Source of the DNA: an uncultured Bacteroidales bacterium
GTDB taxonomy: Bacteria > Bacteroidota > Bacteroidia > Bacteroidales > UBA932
NCBI GenBank assembly: GCA_946185745.1
Contig: CAMHKQ010000020.1
Coordinates: forward strand, 1-41,991
Reading direction: 5' to 3'
Length of the DNA: 41,991 nucleotides
The notes beneath the pieces are model-generated. The model had not been told where the DNA came from. It did no database searches and was given only the letters and a program-made list of their open reading frames with translations. This document shows positions 7,677 to 14,962 of this stretch, piece by piece (the first letter of the stretch is position 1; each line of letters starts with the position of its first letter). The position numbers and the translations under genes were made by a program.

Positions 7677-9497
7677 TTACTGGATGTCGAAGTCGTCCAT
7701 TCCGCTGAACTCGTACTTGTAGAGGTAGGAGGGCGAGCCGTAGTCGTCGGCAACCCACACGCAATTGCGTGAGCGGTCTACGACTATGCCTTCCTCGTTG
7801 GACCTCGTCTTGAGAGGATATACGCAGAGAAGCCGGGTTGCGTCCCCGTTGAACACGAATATCTTGTGGGCCTCGGAGTCGATCATCCAAAGCCAGTCGG
7901 TGCGCGGGTCGTAGGAAAGGCCGGCAATCTCGAGAACTCCGTAGAAACGCTTGCGGAGGGATACGGGCTCGGTTACCAGCGTGGTGTACTTGTCCCCGTC
8001 GACAGCCGCATTAAGGTCGCACAGGAAGAGATTCGCGTCGGTCTGGGTTCCGCAATAGACCAGATCCCTGTCACCGTCTTTCTTGTAGTAGGTGATGCCT
8101 TCCAGGCCGGAGTTCCCGTAGCCCTTGGCCTCTTTTATCTTGAAGACAATGTTCTGCTTGTCGCCTTCGCTCACAGGGGCTTTCACGATACCCACGGAAA
8201 CCGGTTCTTCATTTCCGACGATGAGGTCTCCGGTTTCGGGATGGATGGAAATGCCCTCGGGATCTCCTCCCAGGCTCCAGGAACCCAAAACCTCACCCAC
8301 ATTGCCTGAAATATCTATCTGGCAAAGCTTGCCATTGTCGTCGATGGCCCAGAGGAATGATTTGTCTTCGCTCAGACAAAGGCCGGAAAACTCGTTGACC
8401 TGGACCGTGTACTTGGTGTAATTCACTACTTCCGGCATATGGGGCTTGCCGCCGGAGTAGGGGACAAGCTGTGCGGTGATGTCTCCCAGCTCCAGTTTGT
8501 GCCCTGCCTTGAGGGGCAGTTCTTCGGAGTAGGTGTATTTGGCGCACCAGTCGTCGCCCTTTGCGAAATAGAGCGTGAAGCCTTCGTAGAAGGTTATGCC
8601 ACCGGGGAACCAGACGTGGTTTTCGCCCGTTTCAAGCTCGCATTCGCGGAATGGATACCCGTCGTCCTTTGGCTTTGCTGCCTGCTTCTTTGCCGTCGAA
8701 TACTCGTTCTTATAGACACCGGTGTATCGGAGCCCCGGGCGCTGCTCGCCGGCAATTATGAAACGGTCGTAACCGCCGGAAACGGTAAATGAAATGAAGG
8801 ACGTGATATCGGCGAAGGCGAATTCGGTCCCGACCAGATATGCCTGGGTGAGAAGACAATCGGTCACGGCATAATTGATTACCTGTCCGGTGAGCCCGTC
8901 TTCCTTCTGTACCGATTCAGCTGGCCAGACGGCATACAGCGGGTCGGGGGTGGTGAGGTATTTGAAAAGGTCGCCGGTGAGTTCTGCAGAGGCGGTGGTG
9001 CCGTCTGCTGAGATCTGGTCGGAGCTGAGTGTGACGACCTGGGCTGCAGGCCCGAATCCGCCCTGGATATAGATGCGGTCGCCAGCCTGCCAGGCGCCCT
9101 TCAGCGCAGAGACTTTGAAAGTATAAACTCCGGGCTTGGGCTTGCCGTCGTCGGGCGGTTCAGGCGGTAGGGAAGCGGCGATAACCGACACGTTTATAGC
9201 CTTCTGCGCATCGGTGAACTTGCCTTCAACCGCATCTACCGAGAGCGTCACCGTGGTAAAGCCGGCTTTTATGCCGGTCACTTCGCCGTCCGCAGTCACT
9301 GTTGCTACAGCTTCGTCGGCCGAAACATAAGTGATTGGGGCGGTGGAATTCGTGCTGGCGTTGATCTGTGCCTTTGCGCCTTCCTCGACGCTGATGTCAG
9401 CCGCCGTGATGGTAGCGGTTACAATATTCTCCTGCTCTGTAGGCTTGCAGCAGAGCAGGCAACAGGGCAGGAGAAATGAAACGATGATTCTATTCAT
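7677..9497 (-). CDS. Lipoprotein: BIG2, fimbrillin-like and SdiA-regulated-like beta-propeller domains
   Basis: The 606-residue protein begins MNRIIVSFLLPCCLLCC, a lipoprotein signal. A BIG2 domain covers about 28-108. A middle region (about 125-340) with the segments LYAVWPAES and FISFTVSGG resembles the fimbrillin-like domains of Bacteroidota. The C-terminal third (about 345-606) has propeller repeats such as FSGLCLSED, DPEGISIHPETGDLIVGNEE, GLEGITYY and SNEEGIVVDRSRNCVWVADD. These resemble the SdiA-regulated/esterase-like phytase fold. A surface recognition or hydrolase role is inferred. It is the last gene of locus 1, ten bases after the preceding gene. Confidence 0.75.
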   Translation of the reverse strand: MNRIIVSFLLPCCLLCCKPTEQENIVTATITAADISVEEGAKAQINASTNSTAPITYVSADEAVATVTADGEVTGIKAGFTTVTLSVDAVEGKFTDAQKAINVSVIAASLPPEPPDDGKPKPGVYTFKVSALKGAWQAGDRIYIQGGFGPAAQVVTLSSDQISADGTTASAELTGDLFKYLTTPDPLYAVWPAESVQKEDGLTGQVINYAVTDCLLTQAYLVGTEFAFADITSFISFTVSGGYDRFIIAGEQRPGLRYTGVYKNEYSTAKKQAAKPKDDGYPFRECELETGENHVWFPGGITFYEGFTLYFAKGDDWCAKYTYSEELPLKAGHKLELGDITAQLVPYSGGKPHMPEVVNYTKYTVQVNEFSGLCLSEDKSFLWAIDDNGKLCQIDISGNVGEVLGSWSLGGDPEGISIHPETGDLIVGNEEPVSVGIVKAPVSEGDKQNIVFKIKEAKGYGNSGLEGITYYKKDGDRDLVYCGTQTDANLFLCDLNAAVDGDKYTTLVTEPVSLRKRFYGVLEIAGLSYDPRTDWLWMIDSEAHKIFVFNGDATRLLCVYPLKTRSNEEGIVVDRSRNCVWVADDYGSPSYLYKYEFSGMDDFDIQ

Positions 9498-9507
9498 CGA
9501 GAATCTG

Positions 9508-10488
9508 CTAGTTGAAAGTAACCCTCAGCAGGTAGCCCCAACCGTTGCCTTGTTCTTCGTCCATGTCGCAGTTAGGCATGTTGGACCATTCATCCCAACC
9601 GTTGCAATAGAAGCGGATACCGGTCTGGAAATGGTCTTCCATAGGCATGGGAACAGTGCTGGTGTATGCAACTTGGTTGAATATAGTGCGGTTGAATGAG
9701 ATTTCATACTCGCTGCCGTTGCCAACGCCGTAAACGAGGTCGTTACCCGGCTCAAGAAGAGATACCCAGCTGCCGATTCTCTGATGGAGAGTTCCGTCGA
9801 ATTCGATAAAAGCGCCGTCGGAGAGGAAGCAGCCTTCCACGATGAAGTCATAAGCTTCAAGGAAGTAGTTGGCGTAGCCGGATTCAAACTCATCGTCAGT
9901 GTTGATGCACAGGCGGAGATGAGCTTCCTTCGTAGCCCAGTCTGCAACTTCGGCGAGAGACTCTTCGTCGAACTTGATATAGTAGTACACCATGTCGTCT
10001 GCAGCGTAGCAGCGGATTTCCTGTACGGATTCCCAGGGTGCATTGGGGTCGCACGCGGCCCTGGCATAGGTTCCGTCCTCAAGTTCCGACCAGTCGGAGA
10101 AATCACCGTCGATGGTGATGCCCTTGGCTGTGGGAGTGGGCGGAGTGGGAGGAAGATCCTCGTTCACGGTAACCTTGATGGTCTTCTCGGCTGCGGTGAA
10201 CTTGCCGGCAACCTCGGCGACCTTCAGGGTGATATTGGCGCTGCCTGCCGCTACGCCGGTAACTTCGCCGGAAGCGGTGACGGTAGCCACGGCAGCGTTG
10301 TCGCAAGCGTAGCTGATAGCGGCGGAAGAGTTGGTGGTAGCACCGATGGAAACTGTCTTGCCCACGTCTACAGTTACATCATTCGCGGTGATGGTCGCGG
10401 TAGTGGGGACTGGATCGGTTTCTTTCTCCTTGCAGGAGACGAAGCCGAACATGGCAGCAACTGCCAGCAGGGTAAGAATCTTTTTCAT
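9508..10488 (-). CDS. BIG2 + CBM9-like surface lipoprotein, copy 1
   Basis: The 326-residue product has the signal MKKILTLLAVAAMFGFVSC, a BIG2 domain (about 30-110), a proline linker and a CBM9/DOMON-like beta-sandwich starting at ITIDGDFSDW (about 132) and running to the end. The position after SusCD suggests a SusE/F-like surface glycan-binding protein. The first 140 residues are nearly the same as in the gene at 11981-12952, whereas the binding domains have diverged strongly. The ATG at 10488 is chosen for the signal peptide. An upstream in-frame start at 10560 would overlap the preceding gene. Confidence 0.8.
   Translation of the reverse strand: MKKILTLLAVAAMFGFVSCKEKETDPVPTTATITANDVTVDVGKTVSIGATTNSSAAISYACDNAAVATVTASGEVTGVAAGSANITLKVAEVAGKFTAAEKTIKVTVNEDLPPTPPTPTAKGITIDGDFSDWSELEDGTYARAACDPNAPWESVQEIRCYAADDMVYYYIKFDEESLAEVADWATKEAHLRLCINTDDEFESGYANYFLEAYDFIVEGCFLSDGAFIEFDGTLHQRIGSWVSLLEPGNDLVYGVGNGSEYEISFNRTIFNQVAYTSTVPMPMEDHFQTGIRFYCNGWDEWSNMPNCDMDEEQGNGWGYLLRVTFN
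10088..10488 (-). repeat. Direct repeat copy A (signal peptide + BIG2 module)
   Basis: This stretch is highly similar at nucleotide level to 12556-12952. Both copies encode the signal peptide, BIG2 domain, linker and the GDFSDW entry to the CBM9-like domain. It is a probable intragenomic duplication. Confidence 0.75.
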
Positions 10489-10501
10489 GTTAATGCTGAT
10501 A

Positions 10502-11902
10502 TTATAGGTTGAACGTGTATAGCTTATTGTATCCGGTAGCCTCCATCCATGTGTTTTCATTGGCCAGGCGGATGGAGTAGAGGGGATTGTCGTGCAGATT
10601 GGAGCTGTGGTCGGGCAGGTTCAGGTACAGAGTCATCGCCCCGGAGATGTTGTCCGGCAGGACTATGCTCTGTTCGATGACGGTCTGCTGCGCCGGCATC
10701 CAGTAGCGCGGGTCGCTGTCAAGCGTCCAGGTTTTCAGGACCTTGCCGGATGCATCTGCGAGGACGAGTTCCGCATCCCTGGGATTCTGGACGGGGGAGA
10801 AGCCGTCGTTGCGCAGTTTGAGGGTAATGGAGAACGTTTCACCGGCCTTCGGAGTCTTGGGGAAGATACCTTCTTCAAGGACATAGCGGTAGCCGAGGCG
10901 CCTCTTGATCTCATCCATGCAGCCCTCGTCTTTCCAGCGCCTGAGCACGGCCTGGTGATAACCGTTGTTGAGGTAGGTCATATGGTATCTGGCCATGTCC
11001 TTGAGGGCTCCGAGGTATTTCTCGGTGCCTTCGCAGTGGCAGTATTCGGTGAGTGCGCAGGACTCGCCGCCCATTATGGTGTACAGGGTCTCCGAGCCCC
11101 AGTAGTTGCGCTCGTTGGTGCTGTTGAAGGTGCCTACGTCGTTGGAGCTTGAGACATAGCAGTCGTTGTGGCCGCCCAAGCGGGCCTGCGGGGTAGGCTG
11201 GTGGGCCGTAGCCCTCGTTATGGTGTCGGCTTTGGAGAAGCCGTAAAGTTTCATTTTATATGACGGGGTGCGTAGTTCTATCTGCCTGTCGGCGGGAACC
11301 GCATCCAGCAGTGCGTCCACCAGTTCCTTCCTGGACGCCAGGGAAGTAAAGTTTTCGGTGTAATACCACTCGCCCCAGCTTCCGATGAATCCTGCCTGGA
11401 CGACCATAATAACGTCGGCATATTCCTGGATGAGGGGTTTGACCTGGGCGACGTGCCGGAGGACCTGCTCCGGGGTGGCATCCCAGGGTTTGTCTTTTTC
11501 ATCCATTCCGTTCGAGTAGCAGAAACGGAGGATGCACTTCACTCCGCCTTCGCGCAGCGAGGCGAATTTGGCGCGAATCGTCGCGAGATAATCGTCGGCA
11601 ATATCGCAGTTTACATAATCCGTGAGATAGAATTCCAGCAGGAAAAGGGTGCGGGCCTGCAGCCTGGCGGATTTCATGCTGGACTCTGCAACTCCCTTGC
11701 CGTCAGCGGAATTGACAGCGACAGCGCTGTAGAAGCCTCTTTCAGGGTTGGGGAAAATCTCGTCGGAAGCGGTATAGACCAGGGTGTCCGCCTTTACTTC
11801 ATCGATCGGTTCCGGTATGACTATGGGCTTTTCCTTGCAGCCGCAAAAGGCCAGGAACGGGAGGAGCGCTGCGAGTAGCGGGATATTGCTTATTCTTTTC
11901 AC
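10502..11902 (-). CDS. DUF4874/DUF4832 lipoprotein, putative glycosidase-like protein
   Basis: The 466-residue protein has a lipoprotein signal (lipobox LAFCGC). It shows the DUF4874 hallmarks NPERGFYS and an (alpha/beta)-barrel-like core with CILRFCYSN and AGFIGSWGEWYYTEN. A DUF4832 beta-domain lies at the end (LRNDGFSPVQNPRDAELV). Members occur in polysaccharide loci, and the acidic residues in GSWGEWY make a glycoside hydrolase-like role plausible, but I know of no proven activity. The start is GTG at 11902, as no ATG fits before the conserved region. It follows the hairpin at 11921-11959 and precedes the next gene by 13 bases. Confidence 0.8.
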   Translation of the reverse strand: MKRISNIPLLAALLPFLAFCGCKEKPIVIPEPIDEVKADTLVYTASDEIFPNPERGFYSAVAVNSADGKGVAESSMKSARLQARTLFLLEFYLTDYVNCDIADDYLATIRAKFASLREGGVKCILRFCYSNGMDEKDKPWDATPEQVLRHVAQVKPLIQEYADVIMVVQAGFIGSWGEWYYTENFTSLASRKELVDALLDAVPADRQIELRTPSYKMKLYGFSKADTITRATAHQPTPQARLGGHNDCYVSSSNDVGTFNSTNERNYWGSETLYTIMGGESCALTEYCHCEGTEKYLGALKDMARYHMTYLNNGYHQAVLRRWKDEGCMDEIKRRLGYRYVLEEGIFPKTPKAGETFSITLKLRNDGFSPVQNPRDAELVLADASGKVLKTWTLDSDPRYWMPAQQTVIEQSIVLPDNISGAMTLYLNLPDHSSNLHDNPLYSIRLANENTWMEATGYNKLYTFNL

Positions 11903-11920
11903 GTTTTTCTTTTTTTAAAA

Positions 11921-11959
11921 GCCATAGGCAGGCCCCTTGACAGGGGCACCGCCTATGGG
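11921..11959 (-). terminator. Intergenic hairpin, terminator or attenuator within locus 1
   Basis: CCATAGGC (11922-11929) pairs with GCCTATGG (11951-11958), and inside it CCCCT (11933-11937) pairs with AGGGG (11942-11946). On the minus strand the stem is followed by TTTT. It sits between the CBM9-like gene and the DUF4832 gene, so partial termination could raise the first gene's transcript level over the distal genes. Confidence 0.65.
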
Positions 11960-11980
11960 ATAAAATTAACAGTCAAGCGA

Positions 11981-12952
11981 TTACTTCCAGGTGACAACCT
12001 TCAGGGACGGCATGAGGCCGGAAGCGTTGTCCTCGCTGGGAGCGGCATTCGGGAGAATACCTACGGAATCCCAGCTCTGCTGGATATCGAAACCGATAGA
12101 GAACTCGTCGGCAATCGGGAATCCGAAAGCGTCGAAGGAAGCGCGGGTGAGAGAGAACTCATACTTGCCGTCTATGCCAGCGCCGTCGGCCTCAACCTCG
12201 CCGGCATCTGCCCAGCTCCAGCCGGAGCCGTTGGGATCGCCAGCCCAGGAGAATGCCCAGGGGCTGTAGGGACCCATAACGCCGCCATCATAGAGGAAGC
12301 CCTCGAGGAGGATGTCGGTGCAAGCGTCGGAGAACTGATCTGCGAAGCCGCCGGTGCTTTCATCGCCGTCGGTGTTGATGTAGCAGTGGAAGGGAACGTG
12401 CTCTACGTCAGCCTCATAGGTGATCTGATCGGTATCCCACTCGATGTAGACATAGACCTTCTCAGCGTTTGCGAAGACCTTGCAGTGGGTGAGGGCCGGA
12501 TGGGTGGCTTCCTCATCGCCATAGGTCTGGGAGAAGGAGCCTTCGGGAAGCTCGGCCCAGTCGGAGAAGTCACCGTCGATGGTAATGTTTGCGGTGGGAG
12601 CGGGAGGAATGGGAGGAAGTTCTTCGTTTACGGTAACCTTGATGGTCTTCTCGGCAGCGGTGAACTTGCCTTCGACGGCAGCGACCTTGAGGGTGATGTT
12701 AGCGGTACCCTTGGCGACACCGGTAACCTCACCGGCGCCCGACACGGTTGCAATAGCAGTGTTGTCGCAAGCGTAGGTGATAGCGGCGGAAGAGTTGGTG
12801 GTAGCACCGATGGAGACGGTCTTGCCAACGTCTACCGTAACGTCATTAGCGGTAATGGTTGCGGTAGTGGGGATCACTTCGGGTTCTTTCTCCTTACAGG
12901 AGACGAAGCCGAACATGGCAGCAACTGCCAGCAGAGTCAATACTTTTTTCAT
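11981..12952 (-). CDS. BIG2 + CBM9-like surface lipoprotein, copy 2
   Basis: The 323-residue protein has signal MKKVLTLLAVAAMFGFVSC, a BIG2 domain (about 30-110), a proline linker and a CBM9-like domain beginning ITIDGDFSDW (about 130). The latter includes DTDQITYEADVEH and FHCYINTDGDESTGG. It is first after SusD, the usual SusE/F position, and is probably an abundant outer-membrane glycan-binding lipoprotein. Compared with the copy at 9508, the N-terminal 140 residues are almost the same and the C-terminal halves are clearly different, which suggests different ligands. An imperfect -7-like sequence, TATTTTTA, lies at 12971-12964. Confidence 0.82.
   Translation of the reverse strand: MKKVLTLLAVAAMFGFVSCKEKEPEVIPTTATITANDVTVDVGKTVSIGATTNSSAAITYACDNTAIATVSGAGEVTGVAKGTANITLKVAAVEGKFTAAEKTIKVTVNEELPPIPPAPTANITIDGDFSDWAELPEGSFSQTYGDEEATHPALTHCKVFANAEKVYVYIEWDTDQITYEADVEHVPFHCYINTDGDESTGGFADQFSDACTDILLEGFLYDGGVMGPYSPWAFSWAGDPNGSGWSWADAGEVEADGAGIDGKYEFSLTRASFDAFGFPIADEFSIGFDIQQSWDSVGILPNAAPSEDNASGLMPSLKVVTWK
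12556..12952 (-). repeat. Direct repeat copy B (signal peptide + BIG2 module)
   Basis: Partner of 10088-10488, in the same orientation. Recombination between the two would delete the DUF4832 gene and create a chimeric CBM9-like protein. Confidence 0.75.
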
Positions 12953-12996
12953 AATGCATTAATTAAAAATAGTGGGTTTATAAAAAATGATGTTTG

Positions 12997-14949
12997 TTAT
13001 CTGGGATTCTGGGGGATTCCGGAGGAATTGATTTCATCCTGCGGGATGAGCACGGCGATCCTGGGATCTCCGGGCTGGATAATCTCCCAGGTATGGTAAC
13101 CGACATAGCGGCGGTCCATCGGGAGCCTGTTGCGGAACACGTCGAAGAAACGGTGGCCTTCGAAGCAGAGTTCCATGCGGCGTTCGTCAAGCACGAGGTC
13201 GAGGGTGTTGCTATAGCCGAGTTTGGAGACGTCTGCACTGCTCAGTTCGGGAATGCCCGCCCTGCTGCGGATGACGTTGACGTCGGCAAGAGCTTCGGCG
13301 TCGCGGCCCTTCTTGGCGAGAGCCTCTGCGCGGTTGAGGACTACTTCACCCCAGCGGAGGAAGACGGGAGAGGTCATCATGACCTTGCCGCCCTGGCCGC
13401 TGAACTTGGTGTTGTAGTAGCGCATGTAGAAGCCGCCGTTGTCGGTACGGCCGATGGCAGCCTTGTACCTTGCGTTGGCGTCGGCCTGGGTCTCGGGATA
13501 CTTCTCGCCGGTGTTGGGGTTGGTCTTCTTCTTGGGAGCGGGTTCCGCGGTGCCGGGACGTACCCAGACGCGCTTCACGCCTTCGATCTCCTTGCCGGGG
13601 AAGTTGGGATCGGAATTATCCACATAGTAGATGACCTTGCCGTTTTCGACTTTGCGCTTGGCAACGTGGTCGTAGTACTTGAATACGGGAATTTCCTTGC
13701 CCATGCCGTCGAGCGTGGTGCCGATCTGCTCGCCCTGGGTCTTGAAGTTGACGGAACCGTCCTTGTTGGCCTTGCAGCCGATGGTGCAGGAAGCGGTGCA
13801 GTACTCTCCGGAGCCGCCGGGAACGGGGAAGACAACGGAGAGATAGCCGTCTACGGAAGCCTCCATCTCGTCGTAATTCTTGAGGGGCTTGTATTCCACG
13901 CCGGCCTTTTCGGACTCAGCCTGAGAGCGGGGATCCACCATGCGGAAGTAAGCCTTGAAGCGCTTGTCTTCGGGATAGCGGCGGAAGAGGTCGATGAGGT
14001 CTTCCCTCCAGTAGTGCTCGCCCCAGCCTATGCCGTCCTTGATGTACATGGAAGCGATGGACGCCTCGCCGTGGTCGACGGCCCACTCGTGGGTGTCTTC
14101 CAGGCGGATGCACCAGATGGTCTCGGGATGGTCGAAGGTGTGGGTGGGATAATCGGCGAAATCATAGCCTCCGGTTACGGAAGAGGGTGCGTGGTCGAGA
14201 AGCTCGTTGCACTCGGCGATACACTCGTCGTTCATTCCCATGTACAGGTATACGCGAGCAAGGAGGGCCCTTGCGGCATCGAGGGTGACATATGCCTTGC
14301 TGCCGCCCGTGCGCTGGGCTTCGCCCTTCGCGAGATATTCCTTGGCCTTGATGAGGTCGTCTTTAATCTGGTCGTAGACCTCGCCTACGGTTGCGCGGGT
14401 GGTGGCGCCGAAGGTGTCGGTGCTGGTGCGCAGCGGAACTCCCGGGTTATCGCGTCCGTCGGCATACGGCATGGCGAAGAGAGTCACCATGTTGAGGTGG
14501 GCGAAAGCGCGGAGGAAGTAGTTCTCGCCGATGAGGTGGCAGAACAGGTCCGAAGTCTCGGGAATATACTCGATGTTGGAGTTGGCTGCATAGATTATCT
14601 TGTATGCCATCCACCAGGTATAGTAGATGTTCTTGGCCGTATTGTCGTCGGTATAGCGGTACGGGTTGATGAACGGGTCTTCGGTAATGCCGGAAACCGT
14701 CACGTTGTCGCCGCGGAGCTCGGACATCTGAAAGTAGTGGCGGACATAGTAGTTGCCGCTTTCTCCGCCGTCCTGACCCTTGTAGGCGATCCTGTCCTGG
14801 AAATAGGTGTAGATGCCGTCCGTGGTGTAAAGGGGAGCGTCGGGATTCTGTGCCAGCTGTTCTCCCGTCATTGCGTCGGAAGAATAGAAGTCCATGTTGC
14901 AGGAGACCAGCGCCAGGGCTGCAAGCCCTAATACAAATATCTTTTTCAT
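12997..14949 (-). CDS. susD: SusD/RagB-family nutrient-binding lipoprotein, locus 1
   Basis: The 650-residue lipoprotein (MKKIFVLGLAALALVSC) is the surface lid of a SusCD transporter. It shows the family signature YTTDGIYTYFQDR, helical TPR-like segments such as ENYFLRAFAHLNMVTLFAMPYAD, and the C-terminal AEALADVNVIRSRAGIPEL and LDLVLDERRMELCFEGHRFFDVFR. It lies 13 bases after SusC. The ATG at 14949 is preferred over 14979 because it gives the lipoprotein signal. It is paralogous to the SusD at 28119-29951. Confidence 0.93.
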   Translation of the reverse strand: MKKIFVLGLAALALVSCNMDFYSSDAMTGEQLAQNPDAPLYTTDGIYTYFQDRIAYKGQDGGESGNYYVRHYFQMSELRGDNVTVSGITEDPFINPYRYTDDNTAKNIYYTWWMAYKIIYAANSNIEYIPETSDLFCHLIGENYFLRAFAHLNMVTLFAMPYADGRDNPGVPLRTSTDTFGATTRATVGEVYDQIKDDLIKAKEYLAKGEAQRTGGSKAYVTLDAARALLARVYLYMGMNDECIAECNELLDHAPSSVTGGYDFADYPTHTFDHPETIWCIRLEDTHEWAVDHGEASIASMYIKDGIGWGEHYWREDLIDLFRRYPEDKRFKAYFRMVDPRSQAESEKAGVEYKPLKNYDEMEASVDGYLSVVFPVPGGSGEYCTASCTIGCKANKDGSVNFKTQGEQIGTTLDGMGKEIPVFKYYDHVAKRKVENGKVIYYVDNSDPNFPGKEIEGVKRVWVRPGTAEPAPKKKTNPNTGEKYPETQADANARYKAAIGRTDNGGFYMRYYNTKFSGQGGKVMMTSPVFLRWGEVVLNRAEALAKKGRDAEALADVNVIRSRAGIPELSSADVSKLGYSNTLDLVLDERRMELCFEGHRFFDVFRNRLPMDRRYVGYHTWEIIQPGDPRIAVLIPQDEINSSGIPQNPR

Positions 14950-14962
14950 AAAGCGATCTCTG

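Noticed and set aside
12994..14931. A 645-residue open frame antisense to susD
   Set aside because: Same reasoning. The sense frame is a full SusD with lipobox and family motifs.
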